Below are positions 23,290 through 30,862 of a DNA stretch of 41,825 nt, one piece after another. A program made the position numbers and the translations under genes. Each line of letters opens with the position of its first letter. Within the stretch, counting starts at the first letter, position 1. The DNA comes from Bacillota bacterium (GTDB taxonomy: Bacteria > Bacillota > UBA4882 > UBA8346): positions 1 to 41,825 of the forward strand of contig JAEVYU010000011.1 of the NCBI GenBank assembly GCA_023392595.1, given 5' to 3'. A model generated the notes under the pieces. The model had not been told where the DNA came from and made no database searches. It saw only the letters and a list, made by a program, of their open reading frames with translations.

Positions 23290-23333
23290 CAATACACCCC
23301 TTTGTTTTAGTTTTATAACAAAGGGGTGTATTG
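23290..23333. terminator. 17-bp hairpin between convergent genes
   Basis: CAATACACCCCTTTGTT (23290-23306) and its perfect complement (23317-23333) enclose a 10-nt loop. It lies 20 bp after the AlbA_2-like gene and about 100 bp beyond the end of the SipL-like gene. No clear T-tract follows on either strand, but position and stem strength suggest a bidirectional terminator. Confidence 0.65.
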
Positions 23334-23431
23334 TACTTAGGCGATTCGATTGGACTGATTGGAGACGAGCTTATTTTAATGATTGTTTTCATCACTTTAT
23401 TCTATTTCAACGCCTGGAAACGAAACATGTT

Positions 23432-25129
23432 CTATCTTTTAAAGATTTTTCCGGGAATCAATAATTTTTGGCCCACTGCAATATTTTCGGGGTTTGCAAT
23501 TGAGTTTGCTTTTATAACAGTCTCCATAGTAGTCTGATAACGGCGGGCAATTTTCCAAAGAGTATCCTCAGTTTGGACTACATAAAAAAGCATACTAGGC
23601 CGGCTTGATTCATCTAATGGAACAACACTCGCACAATCCTGCATAACAAAAACTACACGTGGAGTCCTGGCTAACACAACGATTTTAAAATTACCCATTA
23701 TTTTCAATTGCCGTTCATCAAGAGCTTCAACTCTTAGGGATTCTACACGGATATCAGACTGTAACAGGGTCCCCGGTTGCAAAGTGGGAAAATCAATCAC
23801 TCCGCTAACCGTGATACTATTTTCAGTATTCTTATCGAAATTTGCAATCTGAATACCCGTTCCTTTAGCCCCATCCGACATATAGATAAGCTGAAGGTTA
23901 AGAAATCCTTCGACTAGCGCTTTGCCGTCTGTTGCTTCAACTGAAACATCCACCGGAGTTCCTGTAGATATTAAAATTCTATCGACGCCAGGGAGACCGT
24001 CCGGCAAAGCGATTTCTTGTTCTATCGATATTTCGCCGGTTTCATTTCCATTATACTCATCGATATTTAAGGGATATTTCTGGCAGTCAAGAATTTCTCC
24101 TTCATCAGGAACCGCATCCACCACTAATTCTTTCTGGTATACCCTGGATATTTCCGCTTCCAAGTCTAAATCCATTAAGCATTGCAATTCATGAGGAGTG
24201 CGCGGATCGACAAAACCATTCCGCGTATTCACCTTAAGCAATGTCAAAAGTTCATCAGAATTCCCTTCGTCTAAATCCAGATAAGTTTCAAATGGTATTC
24301 CGAGTCCCGCTTGACTATCCCATTCATTGGCGAAAATTTCAGTCGGATTGCCTTCATCATCCCCACCGACATATAGTAAGTTTACATCGACAAAGCCTCT
24401 AACAAACAAGCGGCCGCGGCTTAATTCATGGCTGACATTTACCGGCCGAGTCGAAACTTTTAAAATTCTTGCAACCCCGGGTTTATGCGATGGAAGCAAT
24501 AAATTCCCATGAATGGGAATAGTCACTTTTTTAGGAGGTAAGAACTCTTCTACCGTTAACCTCTCTTTGGCAAGGTTTAATTTTCTAGAGGCTTCAGCGC
24601 CAATATCACTGACAAATTCGGCTAAACTTTGGGAAGTTGATCCCACAATAATGTGTAATGTCCCCTTAAAAGCTATTTGAGATGTGCTCTCTTTTTCAAA
24701 GCCCCCACGAACCGCTTTTACTTCAACCTGAACGATCATACCGGGCCGAACACCCGTTACATCAATACGCTCCTCATAATTAATTCCTGCTTCACCATAC
24801 CAGCTCGCTCCATATTCCTGCGGCAGACTTTTTTCCCCAATATCACCGTTTTCCGCTTCAAGTTCCTCATCTGTCCGTTGCCTTTTGGAGTACTTTTCCG
24901 GTAACTCGGCTAAAAAAAGTACTTGCGGATAAACCTTACCTGCAACCACTACAAAATCTTCATGAACTGTTACCGAACTCGGACCGATATGAAAATCCCC
25001 GCCAATAATGGTTCCAAGCTTCGGTAAGCTTTCAGGTAATTGCAATTGAGCCTCAATCGACGTCTGCCAGTTCAAATCCCCCAAAAAAACCGGGTACTTC
25101 ATTTGATCATATTGACACGTAATCGCCAT
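23432..25129 (-). CDS. SipL-like sporulation protein: SPOCS (DUF3794) domains plus LysM
   Basis: A 565-residue protein. SPOCS/DUF3794 beta domains (about 1-110 with an insertion to 140, 190-300, 370-505, each with KVxR/ILxVST-type strands such as GVARILKVSTRPVNV and GVDRILISTGTPVDV) are followed by a LysM domain (about 515-560, VVQTEDTLWKIARRYQTTME ... IAVGQKLLIPG). This is the layout of SipL, which links coat and cortex formation through SpoIVA in Clostridia. No signal peptide, as expected for a mother-cell protein. AAAGGAG lies 10 nt before the ATG. It is probably transcribed alone; no sporulation sigma-factor promoter could be assigned with confidence. Confidence 0.88.
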   Translation of the reverse strand: MAITCQYDQMKYPVFLGDLNWQTSIEAQLQLPESLPKLGTIIGGDFHIGPSSVTVHEDFVVVAGKVYPQVLFLAELPEKYSKRQRTDEELEAENGDIGEKSLPQEYGASWYGEAGINYEERIDVTGVRPGMIVQVEVKAVRGGFEKESTSQIAFKGTLHIIVGSTSQSLAEFVSDIGAEASRKLNLAKERLTVEEFLPPKKVTIPIHGNLLLPSHKPGVARILKVSTRPVNVSHELSRGRLFVRGFVDVNLLYVGGDDEGNPTEIFANEWDSQAGLGIPFETYLDLDEGNSDELLTLLKVNTRNGFVDPRTPHELQCLMDLDLEAEISRVYQKELVVDAVPDEGEILDCQKYPLNIDEYNGNETGEISIEQEIALPDGLPGVDRILISTGTPVDVSVEATDGKALVEGFLNLQLIYMSDGAKGTGIQIANFDKNTENSITVSGVIDFPTLQPGTLLQSDIRVESLRVEALDERQLKIMGNFKIVVLARTPRVVFVMQDCASVVPLDESSRPSMLFYVVQTEDTLWKIARRYQTTMETVIKANSIANPENIAVGQKLLIPGKIFKR

Positions 25130-25259
25130 TTCAGGGTTTCTCCTTTCTTACATAAAAAGCGCCTGATATTAAAAGTTCCCTTTTCTCTACGTATAAAGCA
25201 AACTAAATCACCGCCTTCCGGCCCTCCATGGGGAAGGAGAAACGATCACCCAATCACTA

Positions 25260-25305
25260 GTAAAACGTTCTTTAAATAACTATTCAATGATTGTGAACGT
25301 TTTAC
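25260..25305. repeat. 11-bp inverted repeat GTAAAACGTTC
   Basis: GTAAAACGTTC (25260-25270) and GAACGTTTTAC (25295-25305) are perfect complements around 24 nt. It lies in the 250-bp gap between the SipL-like gene and the 36-residue ORF, directly before a second inverted repeat. Function unknown; operator or transcribed hairpin. Confidence 0.5.
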
Positions 25306-25308
25306 TTA

Positions 25309-25363
25309 AGTAGAGCGTATCTTCCCCATTTCTGATTACCATTTATTTACGATACGCTCTACT
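25309..25363. repeat. 13-bp inverted repeat AGTAGAGCGTATC
   Basis: AGTAGAGCGTATC (25309-25321) and GATACGCTCTACT (25351-25363) are perfect complements around 29 nt. The right arm ends 13 bp before the ATG of the 36-residue ORF, so in RNA it could affect that ORF's translation. It could also be the edge of a small mobile repeat. Confidence 0.5.
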
Positions 25364-25376
25364 AGGGACCGTTTCA

Positions 25377-25487
25377 ATGAAAAAATCCAAGATTCTTGGT
25401 CGTTATCTCATTTATATTGGATTGAGTTTGGAAATATACGGGTTGATTGTGTTTTTGGAGAATTTTATCCAAGCGGAGAACAAATAA
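25377..25487 (+). CDS. Putative 36-residue membrane peptide
   Basis: A plus-strand frame, ATG 25377 to TAA 25485-25487. The peptide has a basic start (MKKSKILGR), one hydrophobic segment (YLIYIGLSLEIYGLIVFLEN) and a polar tail, as in small bitopic membrane proteins. The ribosome site is weak (TAGGGA about 10 nt upstream). It is preceded by two tandem inverted repeats and followed 29 bp later by a strong terminator with a T-run in its direction, so it looks like a self-contained unit. It could be a regulatory or toxin-like peptide; nothing shows which. Confidence 0.45.
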   Translation: MKKSKILGRYLIYIGLSLEIYGLIVFLENFIQAENK

Positions 25488-25516
25488 GATGTTCGCATAA
25501 ACATCCCTTCAACATT

Positions 25517-25545
25517 AAAAAAGTTGGCCGGAGCCAACTTTTTTT
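25517..25545. terminator. Strong bidirectional terminator
   Basis: A 12-bp stem, AAAAAAGTTGGC / GCCAACTTTTTT, with loop CGGA and seven Ts on the plus strand; on the minus strand the stem ends in six Ts. It would end both the 36-residue ORF (plus) and the birA-TIG/OmpA operon (minus). Confidence 0.9.
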
Positions 25546-25622
25546 GATCCTTACAATATGAGAATTTCTCTGGAATGCTAGCGATTTTTTCCGCAACTCA
25601 TTGCTTTTTTCTTGAATCCTCC

Positions 25623-26915
25623 TCATTTCAAAGTCGGAGCTTCCCAAATCTTAATATCAACCCGGCGGTTCTGCCACCAAGACGATTCATCGTGTCCTGT
25701 GGCAGATGGAAACTCTTTTCCATAAGCATAAATCGTTATCTTCTGTGGGTCGATACCCTGTGCGGTAAGAAAGCCCTTTACAGCATTGGCCCTTTTTTCT
25801 GACAATTCCAAGTTGTAATTGATGCCGCCTCTTTCGTCGGTATGCCCGCCCAAAATAATAAAAAATTGAGGGTAGGTTTTAAGAATGGCTAAATCTGCAT
25901 TTAGATTCGGAACTTGATTCGAAGGGATTTCAAATTTATCGGTATCAAAATAAATCGCTTTTAATTTCTTATTAAGGTTGTCCAAAACCGGTGTGAAGCT
26001 TTCTACCGTAAATCCATCGGCCAGGAACGCTTTTTGACCCGAAGGATTGGTAACCTCAATGTTATATTTTCCTTCAGGTTGACTGCTAATATCGAAGAAA
26101 CATGTAATTTGATGATTATCTTCAACCTTTATATTAAGACCGGGCAAATCATCCTGTCCGTTACGGCTGAGTTTAACGATACTGCTCGATTCAAAACCTT
26201 TTCCTTCAATGGAAGTTAAAATCATACCGTTATTAAACCCTCGGTTGGGAGTTATTTTTGTAATTGCCGGTTTTGTAACATCAACAGCAGGTTGCGGTGC
26301 TGGTCCCGTAATGGTGAATCCATCGATAAGAGCTCCCGATTTTCCGTCATTGTTGACAACCTTCACATTATATAATCCCGGATCAGCCTGAGTTAAATTT
26401 ACTTCGCAACTAATCTGGGCCTCCGAAGCAACTTTAACCTTGGTCGCTCCAATATCCATTTGCCTACTGGAAAGCACCACAAAAGCCCCGGTTCGAAATG
26501 CCGATCCTTTAATTGTTAAGGCAACGATTCCATTATTGCCGCTTTGGTCAGGCGTTACCGCCTTTACGGTAGGAGAAGGTAATCCTACTGTAAAACCTGC
26601 AATTAGTTTTGCCGAACGAATTTTCTTATTGGTAACAACGAGGTCCCATTTTCCCAAGGACTTATCTTTTAAATCAAAGGTACAATTAATTTTTTGCGCC
26701 GAAAGGATAGTGACATTCTTAGCTACTACATCGGTCTCTCCCGATTTGCTCAACTTTACCACGGCATCTTTGGCAAATTTATCACCTTGAATTGTCACCT
26801 CAATTACGCTTGTATTTGAAGCGGTATTGGGAGTTACCGATTGAATAACCGGGGTCGGGGTTATGAAAAAAAACAAGAGCGCAGCCATTACAACTGCCAG
26901 ACCTTTCACATCCAT
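25623..26915 (-). CDS. TIG-repeat protein with OmpA peptidoglycan-binding domain
   Basis: A 430-residue envelope protein. An N-terminal hydrophobic signal or anchor (5-20) is followed by three IPT/TIG immunoglobulin-like repeats (about 22-110, 112-205, 217-305; each starts with a P-V/I-x-x-V/I-T-P-N/D signature such as PVIQSVTPN and PAITKITPN). The OmpA C-terminal domain (310-425) has LGGHTDERGGINYNLELSEK and QNRRVDIKI, the peptidoglycan-binding motifs. There is no lipobox cysteine, so it may stay anchored by the helix. Its ATG is 3 nt after the birA stop and its GGAGGG site lies in the end of birA, so translation is coupled. Probably links membrane and cell wall. Confidence 0.88.
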   Translation of the reverse strand: MDVKGLAVVMAALLFFFITPTPVIQSVTPNTASNTSVIEVTIQGDKFAKDAVVKLSKSGETDVVAKNVTILSAQKINCTFDLKDKSLGKWDLVVTNKKIRSAKLIAGFTVGLPSPTVKAVTPDQSGNNGIVALTIKGSAFRTGAFVVLSSRQMDIGATKVKVASEAQISCEVNLTQADPGLYNVKVVNNDGKSGALIDGFTITGPAPQPAVDVTKPAITKITPNRGFNNGMILTSIEGKGFESSSIVKLSRNGQDDLPGLNIKVEDNHQITCFFDISSQPEGKYNIEVTNPSGQKAFLADGFTVESFTPVLDNLNKKLKAIYFDTDKFEIPSNQVPNLNADLAILKTYPQFFIILGGHTDERGGINYNLELSEKRANAVKGFLTAQGIDPQKITIYAYGKEFPSATGHDESSWWQNRRVDIKIWEAPTLK

Positions 26916-26918
26916 GAG

Positions 26919-27920
26919 TCATCCCTCCAACTTTTTATTTTCTGATCGCTCAATGATGTCTCCAGAATAAACGCGTGTTATTTTTCCGTTCGATTCACGA
27001 ACAAGAAGACTACCGTCAGATTCCAAATCCAAAGCTTCTCCTTCTAAAACACGTCCGGGACCCATATTGACTTTTACTTTTTTCCCTAAGGTTGCCGAAT
27101 GAATTTTGGCATATTCTATAATCGCGTCCGAAATTCCGGATGGCGGCAACTGGTTGTATGCGATTTCCAACTCTTTTAAAAATTCCTGTAAAATCAAACG
27201 GCGCGAACAATCTTCACCCCGAATGAGCTTTAAAGAGGTAGCGATTCCTGTTAACTCTTCCGGAAAGTCTTCCTTCCTGTGATTGACGTTAACTCCCACT
27301 CCTAAAACCAAATAATGTACCATATCGGCTTCACCGTTTAATTCGGCAAGTATCCCCACCAGTTTCCGGCCCTGGTACATTACATCATTAGGCCATTTAA
27401 TTTGGACTTGAATCCCAGTGATCTGAAAAATAGTTTTCCCCATACTAACAGCAGTAAGAAGCATAATCCCAGCCAAAGCCGACATACTAATTTGAGGACG
27501 CAAAATTAAGCTAAACCATAATCCCAGGCCAGGCGCTGAAGACCAACTCCGCCCCATCCGGCCCCGGCCCCCAGTCTGCTTCTCAGCAATTACCAGAGTA
27601 CCCTCGGGGGCATTTTGCTGTCCCGCTAATGTCTTAGCCCATTTGTTGGTCGAATCGATCTCTGCCTGTTCGTAAATAATCTGACCAAATTTTGTGGTTT
27701 GCAGACCATCTTTAATTTCAAGCGGGTGTAATAACGCCGTCGGGCTCAAAAGCCGGTATCCTTTCCGTGGTGCAGCTTCAATTTTGTAACCGATCTCCTT
27801 AAGTCGAACCAAATATTTCCAAATGGCAGCCCGGCTTATCCCTAAGTTTTGGGCTAATAATTCTCCGGAAACATATTGTCCCTGATGAACCTTTAAAATC
27901 TTTAGTACCTGTTCCAACAT
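26919..27920 (-). CDS. birA: Biotin-protein ligase / biotin repressor BirA
   Basis: A bifunctional enzyme that attaches biotin to acetyl-CoA carboxylase and represses biotin genes. The 333 residues comprise a winged-helix DNA-binding domain (1-60, VSGELLAQNLGISRAAIWKY), the ligase core with GRGRMGRSWSS, IKWPNDV and KLVGILAE, and a C-terminal SH3-like domain (GRVLEGEALDLESDGSLLVR). ATG 27920 is chosen (AGGGG 8 nt upstream); the TTG six codons earlier has no ribosome site. No biotin synthesis gene is nearby; it is the first gene of a pair with the TIG/OmpA gene. Confidence 0.96.
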   Translation of the reverse strand: MLEQVLKILKVHQGQYVSGELLAQNLGISRAAIWKYLVRLKEIGYKIEAAPRKGYRLLSPTALLHPLEIKDGLQTTKFGQIIYEQAEIDSTNKWAKTLAGQQNAPEGTLVIAEKQTGGRGRMGRSWSSAPGLGLWFSLILRPQISMSALAGIMLLTAVSMGKTIFQITGIQVQIKWPNDVMYQGRKLVGILAELNGEADMVHYLVLGVGVNVNHRKEDFPEELTGIATSLKLIRGEDCSRRLILQEFLKELEIAYNQLPPSGISDAIIEYAKIHSATLGKKVKVNMGPGRVLEGEALDLESDGSLLVRESNGKITRVYSGDIIERSENKKLEG

Positions 27921-28073
27921 TTTTTGGACCCCTATCAAAGTATAACCATACTACTTTTAAAGAGTCAACCCAATATTTACAGAAACTGAGAAAGCAGGGA
28001 TTTTTCCATTAAGCAAGAAAACAATATCTGAAGAGGACAAATAAACAAGAAAACCATATTCGAGGTGGACAAA

Positions 28074-29183
28074 ATGAGAAATTGGCTACAACATAAAAAT
28101 TTTCTTCGTAAAAGTTTCCTTAGGCGCTTTATAATTTTGACCTTATTCATGGCTCTGATTTTTTCGGGATTACTTAAAACGGCTGCTGCAGCAAATCTGA
28201 GCATTAACGACTCTTCAATTATTGCTGATATTGCAGAACAAAGTTCACCTGCTGTTGTTTGGATTATTACAACCTACGTAACCCAAGAATCTCCGCGTTT
28301 ATTTTTCAGTCCACCCACTAAAAAGGAATACCAATCCCAGGGAAGCGGTTTTTTCTTCAATGACAGCGGTTCCATCTTAACAAACGCTCATGTTGTGGCC
28401 GGCGCCAAATCAATTGAGGTTATTCTTAAGGATCAAAAAGAACCGCTCAACGCTACACTTGTGGGTATCGACACTGATTTGGATGTAGCCGTTCTAAAAG
28501 TAAACTCCCAAAACCAAACCCCCTATCTGAATCTGGGTGATTCCGATAAATCCCGTATCGGCGATTGGGTTATTGCGATTGGGAATCCTTTTGGACTCGA
28601 TCATACGGTTACCGTGGGGATTATCAGCGCCAAAGGCCGCCCATTGACGGCCGGTGAAGGAGCCAATGATTCACAATCCTATCAAAACATGATTCAAACC
28701 GATGCCGCAATCAATCCCGGAAACAGCGGCGGTCCTCTTTTAGATCTCCAAGGCGAAATCATTGGTATCAATACGGCAGTAAGCGCCAATGGCCAGGGTC
28801 TCGGATTTGCAATCCCGATTAATTCTGTAAAAAGTATTCTCCAGGAATTGGTCAGTACCGGAAAAGTCAGCCGGCCGTGGCTCGGCGCCTACTTCATCGA
28901 TTTAAAAATGTTTAATGCCAAATTTAAATCCAAATTACGTCTTTCTGAGTATAGTGATGGAGTATTGATTGGTCCGGTTCGTAATTCACCGGCCGCCCGA
29001 GCCGGGTTGCAAGACTATGACCTGGTTATTGAGTTTAATCATCAAAGCATATCCGATTCCAGCGAATTAATCAGCGCCATCAACGAACAAAAACCCGGCA
29101 ATACGGTGAATTTGACAGTGATAAGAAGCGGAAGAAGATTCAGTGTTGATGTAGTTTTAGATGAGAAACCCCAAGGGAAATAA
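28074..29183 (+). CDS. htrA: HtrA/DegP-type serine protease
   Basis: An envelope quality-control protease. The 369 residues comprise a basic N-terminus, a signal or anchor helix (19-37), a trypsin-like domain with catalytic triad H106 (TNAHVV), D137 (TDLDVAVL) and S218 (NPGNSGGPL), and one PDZ domain (about 275-365, GVLIGPVRNSPAARAGLQDY). A single PDZ and membrane anchor is the Firmicute HtrA plan. ATG 28074 follows GAGGTGG by 5 nt; the GTG at 28065 lies within the ribosome site. It is divergent from birA and ends 3 bp from the convergent folB. No stress-type operator could be identified in the 150 bp upstream. Confidence 0.95.
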   Translation: MRNWLQHKNFLRKSFLRRFIILTLFMALIFSGLLKTAAAANLSINDSSIIADIAEQSSPAVVWIITTYVTQESPRLFFSPPTKKEYQSQGSGFFFNDSGSILTNAHVVAGAKSIEVILKDQKEPLNATLVGIDTDLDVAVLKVNSQNQTPYLNLGDSDKSRIGDWVIAIGNPFGLDHTVTVGIISAKGRPLTAGEGANDSQSYQNMIQTDAAINPGNSGGPLLDLQGEIIGINTAVSANGQGLGFAIPINSVKSILQELVSTGKVSRPWLGAYFIDLKMFNAKFKSKLRLSEYSDGVLIGPVRNSPAARAGLQDYDLVIEFNHQSISDSSELISAINEQKPGNTVNLTVIRSGRRFSVDVVLDEKPQGK

Positions 29184-29186
29184 AGG

Positions 29187-29549
29187 TTAACATTCCCTGC
29201 AAATCTCAAATTCAACAGCATCGATTAATCCTCCGGCAGGCGGCTGTGGTTTGCGAACCCTGACGATGATTTTACGAACTCCATACCTGCCGGCAACTTG
29301 ATCGCATATTGAGTGAGTTAGCCCTTCAATCAAATCAAAGGACTGCTTCTCAACTACATCTTGAACGGTTTCATAAACACCTACGTAATTAATGGCCTTA
29401 TCTAAATTGTCTTTATGGGCGGCTTCGGTAAAATCCGCCCATAATTCAACATCAACCTCAATCCTTTGACCAAATTCTTTTTCAAAAGAATAGACTCCAT
29501 GATGGCCGTAAAAAACCATATTCTTTAGACTCAGTTTACAACAGTCCAT
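29187..29549 (-). CDS. folB: Dihydroneopterin aldolase FolB
   Basis: A folate synthesis enzyme that converts dihydroneopterin to 6-hydroxymethyl-dihydropterin. The 120-residue length is normal. Motifs: LKNMVFYGHHGVYSFEKEFG with the conserved E/Y region, INYVGVYETV, LIEGLTHSICD and the C-terminal VRVRKPQPPAGGLIDAVEFEI. folP and folK, its usual companions, are not adjacent. It lies 21 bp after the rhomboid gene, probably in the same transcript. Confidence 0.95.
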   Translation of the reverse strand: MDCCKLSLKNMVFYGHHGVYSFEKEFGQRIEVDVELWADFTEAAHKDNLDKAINYVGVYETVQDVVEKQSFDLIEGLTHSICDQVAGRYGVRKIIVRVRKPQPPAGGLIDAVEFEICREC

Positions 29550-29570
29550 ATTATTCCAACACCTCGAAGG

Positions 29571-30773
29571 TTAAACACTGGGATTGGGGATATTCGGGTT
29601 CATCAGGCCATAATAAAACGCCAGAACCGCCAGGAAAAACACCATAATAAACAAAATCATTCGTTCCAAGATCTTCGTCTTTTCGTTGCTTACCTTTAAG
29701 GCATAAGCTGTCAAAAAACCCCCGCCAAGTCCGCCAAGATGAGCGAAGTTGTCAATTCCCGGCATTGAAAACCCAATTACGATATTCATTAACAGAGTAA
29801 TCCAAACATTATAGCCGAAATACTTTTTAAATATCTTCGGCCGCTCGACTCCGTAATAAACCAGAGCACCCAACAATCCAAAAATAGCTCCCGAAGCCCC
29901 GACAGCCGGATTGGAAGACAAAATGAAACTGGCAATACTGCCGTAAATTCCGGCAAGGAAATAAATCGCTGCATACTTTGGGTGTCCGAAAATCCGTTCT
30001 ACAATATTGCCGACTACAAATAATGAATAACAGTTCACCAGTAAATGTAACCAGTTGCCATGTAAAAAAATTGGTGAAATCAGCCGCCAATATTGTCCGG
30101 TAATTATCAACGCATTATCCTTGGCGCCGAAATCCACTAACATCGATTCATATTGTCTGCCCTGCATCGTAGCATAAAAGTTAAAAAAGACAAATACCGC
30201 AATGTTAATCCCAATTAAGGCATAAGTCAAAGCAGGTTTTGCTACTTTAACATCAATTGTATATTCTTGCCTTCGTAAAGCCAAGAGGCCGTTAATATCC
30301 GGCAATACTTCATAATCCGGATTAACCTCATTAAACTGGGTTTTCAATAACTTTTCAAGACCATCGGTGTTAATCGATGACTTTGATTGCCTGATAACTG
30401 TTCTGGTTGACAAATCTACAATAAAACAAGAAAAATAACACTTTGCAAATTCAGGGTTGGTCAAACCATCTTCCATGGCGGAAATCATCTCTTCCGATGG
30501 TGTCTGGTCAAACACTAAAACTTCAACCATATGCATCAATTGGTTGGAGTTCATATTAACCAACGATTGATAGTCAGCCTTTAACTTTGTTCTCACTGTC
30601 TGGGGATCAAATATATCGCCATCAATCAATTGTACCAAAAAGTATGTATCATGGTGGTATTTTTGCAGGAACAAAAGTTCCTGTGGCATTACCGGTCCTA
30701 CCGACTGGACCGGCTCATAATCCCGCTGGAGGATTAAATTGGTATAAACCGTATTTAAATATGGATGCTTCAT
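29571..30773 (-). CDS. Rhomboid intramembrane serine protease with N-terminal domain
   Basis: An intramembrane protease of 400 residues. The catalytic pair is S294 (GASGAIFG) and H345 (DNFAHLGG), in a C-terminal six- or seven-helix rhomboid domain (about 180-395) that also has the HGNWLHLLVN loop. The first 175 residues are a soluble alpha/beta domain (YFLVQLIDGDIFDP ... CYFSCFIVDLSTRTVI) like those of Firmicute GluP-type rhomboids but without visible TPR repeats. ATG 30773 with GGAGG 5 nt upstream is chosen over an upstream start. It follows ftsH by 90 bp. Confidence 0.93.
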   Translation of the reverse strand: MKHPYLNTVYTNLILQRDYEPVQSVGPVMPQELLFLQKYHHDTYFLVQLIDGDIFDPQTVRTKLKADYQSLVNMNSNQLMHMVEVLVFDQTPSEEMISAMEDGLTNPEFAKCYFSCFIVDLSTRTVIRQSKSSINTDGLEKLLKTQFNEVNPDYEVLPDINGLLALRRQEYTIDVKVAKPALTYALIGINIAVFVFFNFYATMQGRQYESMLVDFGAKDNALIITGQYWRLISPIFLHGNWLHLLVNCYSLFVVGNIVERIFGHPKYAAIYFLAGIYGSIASFILSSNPAVGASGAIFGLLGALVYYGVERPKIFKKYFGYNVWITLLMNIVIGFSMPGIDNFAHLGGLGGGFLTAYALKVSNEKTKILERMILFIMVFFLAVLAFYYGLMNPNIPNPSV

Positions 30774-30862
30774 AAATACCTCCGCTATTAAAAAAACAAA
30801 GGGAAGCGGTAGCAAGAGCATATTTTTCTCTCACTTCGTTTCCCTCTCTATCGGTAATTGAA

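Noticed and set aside
25260..25363. The two inverted repeats as a CRISPR-like array
   Set aside because: The repeats differ from each other, occur once each and have no regular spacers; no cas genes are present. No CRISPR array was seen anywhere in the window.
27939..27968. TTGACT, 18 bp, TATACT on the minus strand as the birA promoter
   Set aside because: The start site would fall inside the AGGGG ribosome site, leaving almost no leader; kept only as a possibility.
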